DNA of 64,000 nucleotides from an uncultured Oscillospiraceae bacterium (lineage in GTDB: Bacteria > Bacillota > Clostridia > Oscillospirales > Oscillospiraceae): positions 28,298 to 92,297 of the forward strand of contig CALWVS010000006.1 of the NCBI GenBank assembly GCA_944385095.1. The letters are read 5' to 3'. The notes beneath the pieces are model-generated. The model was not told where the DNA came from. It saw only the letters and a list, made by a program, of their open reading frames with translations, and searched no databases. Shown here piece after piece: positions 26,646-35,720 of this stretch. The translations under genes were made by a program, and so were the position numbers. The number at the start of each line of letters is the position of its first letter. The first letter of the stretch is position 1.

Positions 26646-29285
26646 AATCACAAATTCTCTCTGAATCGTTACTGTTACTTTCTCTTTCTCAGAAAATGAT
26701 TTAATTTCTTCTTCCAGTTCCATATCCAACCGCATAGCATCAAAGAACTGGTTTTCCTGCCGTTTCATGTACTCCTGACGAAGCTGGTTGATGGTCTTTT
26801 GTAATACAATTCGTTTCAGTCTGTCATTGGTGACAGACTCCAGCTCCAACTCTGCCTCTTGCAATTTTCCGTTTAGGTCATTGAGTTCTCGATTTAGAGC
26901 CGCCTTTTTGGAAACAACACGCTGTTTCATTCTCTCTATCTCATCATGAAAGGCAGAGAATTGCTTGGATTGTTGCATGGTCAATATAGTGTCTTTGGGT
27001 ACATGCTCATCTAAACGATGTGGGCGGTTGTGTTTTTTGAGCCAGTGGGGAGAGGTTCCACCGGTTTCTGAACAGGAAGCCACCGGCAATTCCAAAAGTG
27101 TTTGACAGGCTGCATGATCCAATACCGTTCCACTTTTGGTCAAGCCACACAAGATGGGATATTCTGTGTGACAGTGTGGACCAGACAGGGACACCGTATA
27201 AAGACCTATCTCACAAGGTTCAAAAGCACCGTCATGAATGAAAATGCTTCCTTCATTGGCACATGCAAACTCACGCAAAATCCCTCTGCCAATGATACTG
27301 GATAGGGTAATTTGCCCTGATTTGGGTCTGAACTCCTTTGCCATACCGTAACACTTCTGGCTGCGGTAGGGACGGTTTCGACTGCCGCTCCAATAGTAAA
27401 ATAAGATGGGGAGTGTTTCATAGTTGGTTGCCAGAATGGAGCGGGTATCTTCGTCCACTACAAAATGACAGTCTGTATTGTTTTCATTATAGCGAAGAAA
27501 GAACCATTTTGCAATCTCCCATAAATCGTTATGGAGTTCCTGTACACGATGCTGAATATATTGTGGTCTGATGTTTATTTTATCTGCCAATTCTTTGGTA
27601 AAGGTAGTAAAAAGAAGCTGTTCTGCATTGGAAACCGCTTGACGGTTGTGTTCTTCATAGGTATCCAATGTCTGGCGGTATGCTTGCTCAATCTGGGCTT
27701 TTGAACGAAGTCGTTGTGAAATCACAGAAAAAGCACCTTTGCTATCCTCTGTAAAGCCACCCAAGATATCATCTGTCAGTCCAAATACACCATCTGTCAC
27801 TAACATTCTTTTATTGACTAGTTCCAATTTACGAACATCGGCAAAATTGTTTGGATCAATGAACGCAACGGACAGTACATCATGTTCCTGTCCCAGACGA
27901 TGACAGCGATCAATGCGTTGCTCCATTTTCAAGGTGTTATACAATAGGTCATAATGAATCAAAAAGGCGGATTCCTCCAGGTTGAACCCTTTGGCACCGC
28001 TGTCTGTAGAGAGCAGAATTTCACCATCTGTTTTAAATGCTTGAATCGCAGAATAGTCAGCGTTGCCATGATAGACACAGATTTTGTAAAGACCAGAGAG
28101 GGCTTGTGTCAACATCTTTTGTGTTTCTACACTTTCTGTAAAAATAACTGCTTTCTGTCTGGCTCCTACTTTCTTCATACACAAAAATCCTTGCTTTAAC
28201 ACAGTAAGAAGCTCTTTGACTTTGGTTTCCTGTGTGATTCCCTCAGCGATTGTTTTCATGTTCTGCCACTGTGCCAGTTCTGTTGCAGCATCTTCTCTAT
28301 GTTCGAGTCGTTTTATGACACCCTGAATGGTCTGTAATATGGCAGCCGTAGAAGAACCCAAGAGACCGAACAGGCGTAAAGCTAGGTCATACTGGTTCAT
28401 TTCAGGAAAGGCTTTCTTGTCTGGCTGGTTTATGTAGGCATAGAGCAGCTCATAGAGCTGCCGTTCCTCCTTGCTTGGAGTGTATTCGATGGTCAATAAC
28501 ACACGGTCTGTGATGTTCGCATAGTGTTTGGCTTGAGAACGAAGGGTGCGAAAACAAAATCCACTGACTTGTTCACTTAATTCTGGATAATGTTCCGGTT
28601 GGCGAAGATAACGAGCTAAAAATTCCTTTTCTGATGGCAAATGTGTTTCATCAATAAACCATATCAAGCCATATAAATCCATAATATTTTTTTCAATGGG
28701 GGTGCCGGTCAGAAGCAGTTTAAAGGAGTTTTCGGCAATTCGTTTGAGTGCTTTTGCCTGTTTGTTCTCTGCCTGATAAACAGGGGAGAGGGCATTGGCT
28801 TCTTCAAATACCGTCAAATCCCAGTTGACCACCTTGGCGGTGTCCTCATGGTCAGCGGCGAAATCGTAGGTGGTAATGACAATCGCATCTTGCATAAAAG
28901 GGTTGGGCTGGTCAGGGGTACTGTGTGCCTGCCAGTCCTTTTGATTGGCTAATACCACATATGGAACAGTATAGTAGTGTTCCAACATCTCAGTCCATTG
29001 GTGTAGCAGGTCAATATTGGGAATGACCAACAAAATGCGACTGTATCCCTCCAGCCATTTTTGATTGATGACCAGCATTGCCTCATGGCTTTTCCCCATA
29101 CCTGCTTCATCACACAAAACAGCCCCCTTTTGATATGGAGAGCGCAGAACAAAACTGGCTGCTGCAATTTGGAAGGGATAAATTTGAATATTGGATGATG
29201 CAAAAACGGGAATCAATGGTTCTTCTTTTGGAAGTTGTTCCAATAATCGAGCCTGATAATAGGCATGAAATGGCGTTTGCAGCAT
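26625..29285 (-). CDS. SNF2-type helicase of the defence island
   Basis: 886 residues. Two RecA-like domains of the SNF2/Rad54 type: Walker A DEAGMGKS (59-66), Walker B as FEEAN instead of DEAH, motif III LLTGTPIEKN, then STDSGAKGFNLEESAFLIHY and the motif VI-like QRIDRCHRLGQ. A long C-terminal region (about 520-886) contains a coiled coil near 790-860 and no recognised domain. It probably remodels or translocates on DNA as part of the type III RM locus, as SNF2 helicases often accompany restriction genes. AAAGGGGAAGG precedes the ATG. First gene of the leftward operon; its 3' end is made of repeat DNA. Confidence 0.88.
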   Translation of the reverse strand: MLQTPFHAYYQARLLEQLPKEEPLIPVFASSNIQIYPFQIAAASFVLRSPYQKGAVLCDEAGMGKSHEAMLVINQKWLEGYSRILLVIPNIDLLHQWTEMLEHYYTVPYVVLANQKDWQAHSTPDQPNPFMQDAIVITTYDFAADHEDTAKVVNWDLTVFEEANALSPVYQAENKQAKALKRIAENSFKLLLTGTPIEKNIMDLYGLIWFIDETHLPSEKEFLARYLRQPEHYPELSEQVSGFCFRTLRSQAKHYANITDRVLLTIEYTPSKEERQLYELLYAYINQPDKKAFPEMNQYDLALRLFGLLGSSTAAILQTIQGVIKRLEHREDAATELAQWQNMKTIAEGITQETKVKELLTVLKQGFLCMKKVGARQKAVIFTESVETQKMLTQALSGLYKICVYHGNADYSAIQAFKTDGEILLSTDSGAKGFNLEESAFLIHYDLLYNTLKMEQRIDRCHRLGQEHDVLSVAFIDPNNFADVRKLELVNKRMLVTDGVFGLTDDILGGFTEDSKGAFSVISQRLRSKAQIEQAYRQTLDTYEEHNRQAVSNAEQLLFTTFTKELADKINIRPQYIQHRVQELHNDLWEIAKWFFLRYNENNTDCHFVVDEDTRSILATNYETLPILFYYWSGSRNRPYRSQKCYGMAKEFRPKSGQITLSSIIGRGILREFACANEGSIFIHDGAFEPCEIGLYTVSLSGPHCHTEYPILCGLTKSGTVLDHAACQTLLELPVASCSETGGTSPHWLKKHNRPHRLDEHVPKDTILTMQQSKQFSAFHDEIERMKQRVVSKKAALNRELNDLNGKLQEAELELESVTNDRLKRIVLQKTINQLRQEYMKRQENQFFDAMRLDMELEEEIKSFSEKEKVTVTIQREFVIQVTGNR

Positions 29286-29647
29286 AGACCTTCCCCTTTA
29301 CAAAATTTCTTCTTGTAAAACATTATGGCATTTCTTGGAGGAAAAGGCAATATGTTTGCAAAATATACCACACATTCTAATAAATTGTCTGTCATTGGTT
29401 TTCTCTGTATTTTCAGGATAGTCTGTGCATTCAGGCAAACATTGAGTAAAAGATCCGTTTCTAAATATAAAGTATAATCAATCTGGTTGATACCATTGGT
29501 TTACTTGCTTGGTAAAAATTGTGATTTATAATTGTTTGTCGAATGATGGCATGGTATAATCATAGAGAATTAAGATTTTTGCAATGGGAATAATAGGAAA
29601 TATGTACAGTAATAATAAGCACCCAGTAAAAAGTCAAAATGTAGACT
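29286..29647 (+). promoter_or_regulatory. Divergent intergenic region with + strand promoter
   Basis: 362 bp without a gene between the leftward defence operon and the rightward fragments. TTGTTT (29532-29537) and TATAAT (29555-29560) at 17-bp spacing can drive the rightward genes. No clear leftward promoter or repeat was seen. Confidence 0.5.
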
Positions 29648-30031
29648 TTGATTATAGAGTTGGAGTGCCAATATGATGAAGCGGAAAATGCTTTTATCAT
29701 CTTATCTCAAAATATACAAAAGAAAATAACCAAAAATAATGGTGCAGATCATATTGATCTTAGCTCTAGTTTTTGGGCACTGAAGTCCAGTCTTAAAGTA
29801 CTGTTTCAATACCATCCGGAATATATGGCTGCGGTGTGTGATGCCATTGCGAAAAAGATTGACTTATATCTGCGTGGAGATGATCCGAACTTCTGTGACT
29901 GCAATCGCTGGGATACATTGCTATGTCAGTGGTTTCAAGCGAAATCAAAAGCAGAACAAGATTTTATGCGAAAGATACGATCGAAACGTGTCCATCAAAA
30001 AATTATTACAAAAAAGGATGCCGAACAATGA
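29648..30031 (+). CDS. Hypothetical protein in defence island
   Basis: 127 residues from a TTG start without a strong ribosome site; no ATG-initiated alternative fits better. Soluble, mixed charge, with YHPEYMAAVCDAIAKKIDLYL and a CDC motif near residue 80. Not recognised. It overlaps the next small frame by 14 bases and lies just upstream of the helicase fragment, so it probably belonged to the same defence operon before that was broken. Confidence 0.5.
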   Translation: MIIELECQYDEAENAFIILSQNIQKKITKNNGADHIDLSSSFWALKSSLKVLFQYHPEYMAAVCDAIAKKIDLYLRGDDPNFCDCNRWDTLLCQWFQAKSKAEQDFMRKIRSKRVHQKIITKKDAEQ

Positions 30032-30266
30032 CCCAGAGAATGAACAGTACGAAAACATTAACCCAGTGTCCTTCTGCATTGTACAGGGTAATCGAGTAAA
30101 AGTTTACAATGCAGACGGAGAGCCGGTGCAGCTTGATGCAAAAGTATATATGGAAAAAGGGTATGTACGTATAAAAAATAGAAAATGGGATTGTCCGGCA
30201 GAGGATGCACGTAAATGGTTTCCTATTGCTGATGAGTTTGCATTCAGAGAGGAAGATGATTTTTGA
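30018..30266 (+). CDS. Small hypothetical protein upstream of helicase fragment
   Basis: 82 residues (MPNNDPENEQ... to FREEDDF), acidic, not recognised. It overlaps the upstream frame by 14 bases and the next helicase start by four bases, a coupled operon arrangement that supports it being real. The start is uncertain because the purine run is directly against the ATG. Confidence 0.5.
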   Translation: MPNNDPENEQYENINPVSFCIVQGNRVKVYNADGEPVQLDAKVYMEKGYVRIKNRKWDCPAEDARKWFPIADEFAFREEDDF

Positions 30267-31750
30267 ACCGATTTGACCCAATTGTGGCGTCTGACAACAT
30301 AAAGCAAAGCTATGTGGACTACATCACCACCAGTTTTGATATTGCAGACAAAGAGTATGCCAAAGAGCTGCGGACACAATTAGAGAAAGAAGGATTTGTA
30401 GCCAAGGGACCATATCTGGATGTGAGTGGGTCCTATAAAACTGGAGAAAGTCTCTCTCAGCTGATAGCCAGTGGCATTGCAAGCAGAGTATTTGCAGAGC
30501 TGGAACCGGTTGCAGAACAGAAGCGTGAGCTGAAGCTGGAACGCTCTTTGTATCTGCATCAGGTAGAAGCACTGAAAAAGGCAGCAGCTGGAAATAATCT
30601 TGTAGTTACAACAGGAACAGGTTCTGGTAAAACGGAATGCTTTTTGCTTCCAATCCTCCATTCACTTTTGAAGGAAAAAGAAATAGGCACACTGAGTGCA
30701 AACGGCGTTCGTGCCATCATTATCTATCCCATGAATGCGCTTGCTAATGACCAGATCAAACGAATGCGCAGACTTTTGCGTAATTATCCAGATATTACGT
30801 TTGGTCTTTATAACGGAAATACGGAACATGCCAGAGCTAAGGCTCGGGAGCCTTATGTTCGTGATTTTGATCCCACACTTAACATTAATTTTTTAAAGCC
30901 AGATTTTCTCCCAACAATACAATACCCCAAATCAGAAGAGAATATATTTTCACAAATAGAATCTCTCACATCAGAAGCAGAAATTCAGAAATGGACAAAG
31001 CAATCAACAAGTTTTTTTGAAAGTCTTTCTGATAAGTTGGTGTTAAGGGATTTAAAAGGTACTGAATGGGTAAATCTCAATCTTTATGATAGTCTAAAAA
31101 ATAAGGAATTTGAAAGTACCACTGTAGGGTTTTCAAAGTGCTCACAAGAAATTTGGTTAACAGCTCATAGTTATTTTGTAGAACCAAAAGTATTTGAGAT
31201 TTTAAAAAAACAATTTATTCCTGATGGTTATGATATTGATTTTCCTCAGCGATCAAATATTTACGGATTGTATAACAGAGAATATTCGTGGTCACCAGGG
31301 TATAAAAGTATTTTTCAGACAAGCTACACTGAGGTAGAAATTAAAATTGGAGGCAAAAAACATATAAAGGAAACGGTAGAATTGCCTACATTCGTTTGTA
31401 CAGAGGATGGAGATTTCGTGGTCAAAACTACGAAAAAGCAGATTGAAAAACTTGTTCCTCATAATGTAGTTCGTGTAAAAGTTGTGCCTACTTACTCACA
31501 TCTACTATGGGAAGAGGAGTATGATGCATCACAGAAGGAGACAACATCTTTTGATGTTCCTTGTAAAGAGATTATTGAGTACCTACATTTAAAGCAAAGG
31601 GAATATGACGGTTACTACTTCAATTTAGATAATGAGCTTGTTTGTTTTGATGCTTCTTTGTCAGGAATGTGTAATGGATTTCTAATTAGAAAAGACTTCC
31701 TTCAACCTCCTGTTTTGGTGCAAATTTGTTTATTTCTATGTTTTTTGTAA
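30263..31750 (+). pseudogene. Chimeric remnant: helicase N-terminus fused to another protein's C-terminal part
   Basis: A 495-residue open frame made of two unrelated pieces. Residues 1-205 are the start of a large DEAD/DEAH helicase of the DUF1998/DruE-like kind found in defence islands, with a Q-motif-like LYLHQVEAL, Walker A TGTGSGKTE and motif Ia IIIYPMNALANDQ. At about 30860-30880 (after YVRDFD) helicase similarity stops; Walker B and all later motifs are missing. Residues about 210-480 are AT-rich and resemble the C-terminal part of another large protein (LKQREYDGYYFNLDNELVCFD), which I cannot name with certainty. The last residues are a second junction. Unlikely to be a working helicase. 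Confidence 0.7.
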
Positions 31751-31864
31751 CAAAGGATATTTTGCTGAGAAAATATGAGTGTAAAGTCTGACTACAACTC
31801 TTTTGGTGGCATATAGAATAAGATATTTCACATCAAATGAACCTTACAACGCTGCTAGGATATC

Positions 31865-32024
31865 GTGGAAGAGCTGGAAGCAAAGCCTGGTCAAACGATT
31901 CTGATCCCCGGTGGCTCCGGCAGTTTCGGTCAGATGGCGGTTCCTATCGCTAAAGCATTGGGACTGCGAGTGATTGTGACCGGAAACACACGTGCAAAAG
32001 AGCAGTTTCTCGCTATGGGAGTTG
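31865..32024 (+). pseudogene. Fragment of a zinc-type alcohol dehydrogenase / quinone oxidoreductase
   Basis: About 53 residues of the nucleotide-binding domain only: PGQTILIPGGSGSFGQMAVP, IAKALGLRVIVTG and RAKEQFLAMGVE. Both the catalytic N-terminal half and the rest of the Rossmann fold are missing. The frame changes at 32025 into a ferredoxin-family fragment, so it is a deletion scar. Confidence 0.75.
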
Positions 32025-32513
32025 AACGGTGGTCGTGTTCCTGCTGTGGCAGTAGAGCGGCTGGGCATGATACATGGCAACGGTGCCCAAGCCGTTCTGG
32101 TTTGTGTCTATGGCAACCGTGCCTATGAGGATACGTTGGTAGAACTGGAGGATGCCGCAAAACAAGCTGGCTTTCAGGTGATTGCGGCAGTTGCCGCCAT
32201 TGCGGAACATTCCATCGCCCGTCAGTTTGCTGCCGGTCGGCCTGATGCACAGGATGCAGCACAGCTTTCCGATTTTGCCAAACAGATTCAGCATAAGCTT
32301 TCTGCGGCTGACACTTCAGAACCTGCGATTCCTGGTAATCGTCCTTACAAGAAAGCTGGAGGAGCCAGTATGGTGCCCAAAGCAACAAAAGAGTGCACGA
32401 ACTGTGGTGTCTGTGCAGCAGAGTGTCCTGTGCAGGCAATCAACAAAGAGAATCCAAAAAAGGTGGATGAAAAGGTGTGCTCTGAACGGAAGGAATGTGA
32501 GCTGTTCCTTTAA
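32025..32513 (+). pseudogene. Fragment of an EFR1-type flavodoxin/ferredoxin protein
   Basis: Reads in the frame of 31992. After a flavodoxin-like end (NGGRVPAVAVERLGMIHGNG, VLVCVYGNRAYED) comes one 4Fe-4S motif CTNCGVCAAECPVQA. The second cluster motif expected in these proteins is replaced by VCSERKECELFL and a stop, so both ends are truncated: 5' by fusion to the dehydrogenase fragment, 3' near 32480. Base composition is more GC-rich than the helicase fragment. No start codon with a ribosome site. Confidence 0.75.
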
Positions 32514-32838
32514 GGAGGCTGGGTTGATGGTATTTTCTTTTTCCAAGTAAAAGGCTACACACAGGAATACATTTGCCCATCAACACACAACATGTGATAC
32601 TACACGGGCAGTATCCATATTTAATTCATAGGTAAATAAAGTTTTTAAATGTTATCCTACATCATCCATCTAACTAAAAAACTCAAACCGAATTTCTTTA
32701 GAAATCAGATGGAGGCTTTGATACACATCCGAAAACCATCAGATAACAGATGATAGGTCATGTACTTCCATATCACTGTGGGTGTTAACAGAGATTGTAC
32801 CCAAGACAGGGCATTTTGATTCTGTTCAAACCACCCAA
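32514..32838. other. Gene-free stretch
   Basis: 325 bp between the broken ferredoxin gene and the thiamine operon promoter. AT-rich with scattered stops in all frames; no gene, RNA or repeat recognised. Confidence 0.6.
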
Positions 32839-32868
32839 TTGACAAGTACAAAATAAATGAAGTATAAT
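32839..32868 (+). promoter_or_regulatory. Promoter of the thiamine salvage operon
   Basis: Consensus TTGACA (32839-32844) and TATAAT (32863-32868), 18-bp spacing, just upstream of the TPP riboswitch. Confidence 0.8.
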
Positions 32869-32879
32869 GTAGAAAATAA

Positions 32880-32970
32880 AAACAGGGGAGCTTGTATTGG
32901 CAGGCTGAGAGGAAGTCATCAACTTCGACCCTTTACCTGATGCGGATAATGCCGTCGTAGGAAGTCATAA
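32880..32970 (+). promoter_or_regulatory. TPP riboswitch (THI element)
   Basis: Contains the two hallmark conserved blocks: GGCTGAGAGGAAG, binding the HMP ring, and ACCTGATGCGGATAATGCC followed by GTCGTAGGAAG, binding the pyrophosphate. It precedes a terminator (32989-33021) and thiM. Known mechanism: TPP binding favours the terminator and shuts off thiamine salvage genes. Confidence 0.95.
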
Positions 32971-32988
32971 AGAAGGAATGGATTTTTT

Positions 32989-33021
32989 ACAGGAGAAGCC
33001 GCATGCTTTCTCCTGTTTTTT
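32989..33021 (+). terminator. Riboswitch-controlled terminator
   Basis: Stem ACAGGAGAA (32989-32997) with complement 33008-33016, followed by a T-rich run. It is the expression platform of the TPP riboswitch, 49 bp before the thiM start. Confidence 0.85.
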
Positions 33022-33069
33022 ATTTTTAAAAATCACAGGAATTTTTTGAAAACTGGTTGGAGGAAAAAC

Positions 33070-33888
33070 ATGAAAGAGTATCTGAAACAGGTAAAAGAGC
33101 GTTCACCACTGATCCATAACATAACCAATTATGTCACAGTGAACGACTGCGCCAATATCATTCTTGCCTGTGGTGCATCCCCGATTATGTCTGATGAGAA
33201 AAGTGAGGTGGAAGAAATTACATCCATATGCAATGGATTAAACATCAATATTGGAACACTCAATCGCCGCACCATTGAATCCATGTTATTGGCAGGAAAA
33301 CGGTCTAATTTGCTCAACCATCCGGTTGTATTAGACCCAGTGGGGGCTGGAGCATCTGCCCTTCGCACAAATACGGCAAAACATTTGTTGGATGAAATTC
33401 ATTTTACAGTCATTCGTGGCAATATTTCAGAGATTAAGACCCTTGCTGGAATTTCTGCTGCCACACAAGGGGTCGACGCAAATATTGCAGATCAGATCAC
33501 AGACGACAATCTGGACCATGCCATTTTATTTGCAAAAGCATTTTCTCAAAAAACGGGAGCAGTTATTGTCATTACTGGAGCAATCGACATTGTATGTAAC
33601 GACAAGCAGGCATATGTCATACGAAACGGTCATCCAATGATGTCAACAATCACCGGAACAGGCTGCCAACTTTCTGCCTTGACTACCGCTTATATTGCAG
33701 CAAATCCAAAGGATACTTTGGGGGCTGCATCGGCTGCGGTTTGTGCTATGGGGCTAGCTGGTGAAATTGCTCACGAAAGGCTGACAGAATTGGACGGAAA
33801 TGCTTCTTATCGAACTTATATCATAGATGCAATTTATAACATGACACCAGACCAACTTGAAAAAGGAGCAAACTATGAACTGCGATAA
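33070..33888 (+). CDS. thiM: Hydroxyethylthiazole kinase
   Basis: 272 residues; phosphorylates salvaged 4-methyl-5-(2-hydroxyethyl)thiazole with ATP. Family marks: PLIHNITNYVTVNDCAN at the start, ASPIMSD, VVLDPVGAGAS, VIRGNISEI and the ATP/anion-binding GTGCQLSALT with a catalytic cysteine. The frame opens at 33046, but the ATG at 33070 has GGAGG 6-7 bases ahead and matches the normal N-terminus. It overlaps thiE by 14 bases. Regulated by the TPP riboswitch upstream. Confidence 0.97.
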   Translation: MKEYLKQVKERSPLIHNITNYVTVNDCANIILACGASPIMSDEKSEVEEITSICNGLNINIGTLNRRTIESMLLAGKRSNLLNHPVVLDPVGAGASALRTNTAKHLLDEIHFTVIRGNISEIKTLAGISAATQGVDANIADQITDDNLDHAILFAKAFSQKTGAVIVITGAIDIVCNDKQAYVIRNGHPMMSTITGTGCQLSALTTAYIAANPKDTLGAASAAVCAMGLAGEIAHERLTELDGNASYRTYIIDAIYNMTPDQLEKGANYELR

Positions 33889-34516
33889 AAAAACCATGCT
33901 TTTATATGCGGTCACAGATCGAGCTTGGACCCAAAAACAGACACTCTATGAACAAGTAGAGGACGCCCTTCGGGGAGGCGTGACCTGTGTACAGCTCCGT
34001 GAAAAGAAATTATCCGAAAAAGAGTTTTTGGATGAGGCTGTCAAAATGAAGCAACTGTGCAGCAAGTATCATGTCCCACTGTTTATCAATGATTGTGTGG
34101 ATGTTGCCATCAAATGTGGTGCAGATGGAATTCATGTCGGACAGGAAGATATGGCGGTAAAAGACGTTCGGGCTCTTGTTGGGGAGCACATGATGATTGG
34201 GGTATCGGTTCACAGTGTAGAGGAAGCAGTTGACGCTGTGAAAAATGGTGCAGATTGTCTTGGTGTAGGTGCTGTATTTTCCACTTCCACCAAAAATGAT
34301 GCAGAAATTGTTGAGATAGAAACCATATCAGAGATTTGCCGTGCCGTAGATGTGCCAGTTGTGGCAATCGGTGGTTTGAACAAGGATAATATTCTAAAGC
34401 TATCTGGTAGTGGTGTGGATGGTGTTGCCCTTGTGAGTGCGATTTTTTCCGCTGACAATATTGAACAGGAATGCCGTGAACTTTATCGGATTTCAGAAAC
34501 CATGGTGAGAAGATGA
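33875..34516 (+). CDS. thiE: Thiamine-phosphate synthase
   Basis: 213 residues, TIM barrel. Joins HMP pyrophosphate and thiazole phosphate to thiamine phosphate. Marks: LLYAVTDRAW, CVQLREKKLSEKEFL, LFINDCVDVA, GADGIHVGQEDM, GVSVHSVEEA, LGVGAVFSTSTK and PVVAIGGLN. The ATG at 33875 with AAAGGAG is chosen over an upstream TTG. Translationally coupled to thiM. Confidence 0.97.
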   Translation: MNCDKKTMLLYAVTDRAWTQKQTLYEQVEDALRGGVTCVQLREKKLSEKEFLDEAVKMKQLCSKYHVPLFINDCVDVAIKCGADGIHVGQEDMAVKDVRALVGEHMMIGVSVHSVEEAVDAVKNGADCLGVGAVFSTSTKNDAEIVEIETISEICRAVDVPVVAIGGLNKDNILKLSGSGVDGVALVSAIFSADNIEQECRELYRISETMVRR

Positions 34517-34568
34517 AGGTCAAAGGAGTCCGGTTACACAGCTTAGAGTTACAATACCGATAAGAAGG

Positions 34569-34601
34569 AGCGGCAGATTGGGGGCACCACCTTCTGCCGC
34601 T
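34569..34601 (+). other. Hairpin between thiE and thiD
   Basis: Perfect 9-bp stem AGCGGCAGA/TCTGCCGCT with a 15-base loop, no T run. It may stabilise mRNA ends or weakly attenuate thiD. Confidence 0.45.
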
Positions 34602-34638
34602 TCATAAAACAGTGCTGAACGAGAGGAGAGAACGACAA

Positions 34639-35481
34639 ATGAAACTGAAAACAGCATTGACCATTGCAGGGAGTGATTGCAGTGGAGGCGCCGGCATCCA
34701 AGCAGATATCAAGACCATGACAATGAATGGGGTTTATGCCATGAGTGTCATTACAGCCTTGACTGCACAAAACACAACCGGTGTCTCAGCCATATCAGAG
34801 GTAAGCCCTGATTTTCTTGCCGCACAAATGGATATGGTATTTACCGATATACGTCCCGATGCAGTCAAAATTGGTATGGTTTCCAATTCCAAATTGATAA
34901 AAACGATTGTGGAAAGATTGTCATTTTATAAAGCGGTCCATATTGTGGTTGACCCTGTTATGGTGGCAACATCCGGTGCTGACCTTATGCAAAGTGAGGC
35001 GGTTTTTACCATGAAGGAGTTTCTGTTGCCAATGGCATCCCTTGCAACTCCAAACATTCCAGAGGCTGAAGTGCTGACGGGGAACAAGATAACCAGTAAG
35101 GAAGATATGGAAAAGGCTGCGGTTCACATCAACCAAATGTGTGGCTGCTCGGTGCTCCTCAAAGGTGGTCATACTATCCATGATGCAAGTGACGTTCTCT
35201 TTCATAATGGAAAAATAGAGTGGTTTTATGGCAAGCGCATCCATAATCCAAACACACACGGAACGGGATGCACCCTTTCCAGTGCAATTGCAGCCAACCT
35301 TGCAAAAGGGTACAATCTGGAAAATTCAGTGCAAAGAGCAAAAGACTATATTTCGGAAGCCCTTGCTGCTATGCTGGATTTGGGAAAGGGTTCAGGACCA
35401 ATGAATCATGCGTTTAACCTGAATGGAACATATCAACAGGAGGCACATGAACCATGTGAGACGAAAAAACCCCTATGCTAA
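34639..35481 (+). CDS. thiD: Hydroxymethylpyrimidine (phosphate) kinase
   Basis: 280 residues, ribokinase fold. Phosphorylates HMP and HMP-phosphate to supply ThiE. Marks: LTIAGSDCSGGAGIQADIKT, DPVMVATSGADLM, TPNIPEAEVLTG, VLLKGGH and the anion hole HGTGCTLSSAIA. The start is the ATG at 34639 with GAGGAG ahead. The last 15 or so codons run over what looks like the ribosome site (AGGAGG) and ATG of a lost next gene and then into a repeat (35478-35577), so the C-terminus may be slightly altered. No thiC or thiS-type genes are present, so the operon serves salvage. Confidence 0.95.
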   Translation: MKLKTALTIAGSDCSGGAGIQADIKTMTMNGVYAMSVITALTAQNTTGVSAISEVSPDFLAAQMDMVFTDIRPDAVKIGMVSNSKLIKTIVERLSFYKAVHIVVDPVMVATSGADLMQSEAVFTMKEFLLPMASLATPNIPEAEVLTGNKITSKEDMEKAAVHINQMCGCSVLLKGGHTIHDASDVLFHNGKIEWFYGKRIHNPNTHGTGCTLSSAIAANLAKGYNLENSVQRAKDYISEALAAMLDLGKGSGPMNHAFNLNGTYQQEAHEPCETKKPLC

Positions 35482-35577
35482 AATAAATTCTTTTAAAAAG
35501 TTAGAAAATACAAGCAGGACAGCTATTTTGATGATGTCCTGCTTGAATTTTTTTGAAGTTAGAGATTTTTTACAGCA
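35478..35577. repeat. Decayed second copy of the 13.7-kb MITE-like repeat; thi operon terminator
   Basis: Shares AAAAAGTTAGAAAAT, the stem CAAGCAGGAC (35511-35520; complement 35536-35545) and the end GATTTTTTACAGC with 13690-13800. The left terminal repeat is not recognisable. Followed by T-rich DNA, it probably terminates the thi operon. Confidence 0.7.
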
Positions 35578-35720
35578 CATTTACATATGAAATGATTGAC
35601 CATGCAAACAGAAAGAGATATGATAGATAAACAAGACCAACAGCTTGTTTCAAAAGAACAGGAAAGAATATCAAATCACGTTCCGATATGTATTGTAAAC
35701 AAGGAAGAAAGGGTGAAAGT

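Noticed and set aside
34569-34601. Second riboswitch before thiD
   Set aside because: Only a simple 9-bp hairpin; none of the TPP conserved blocks are present.
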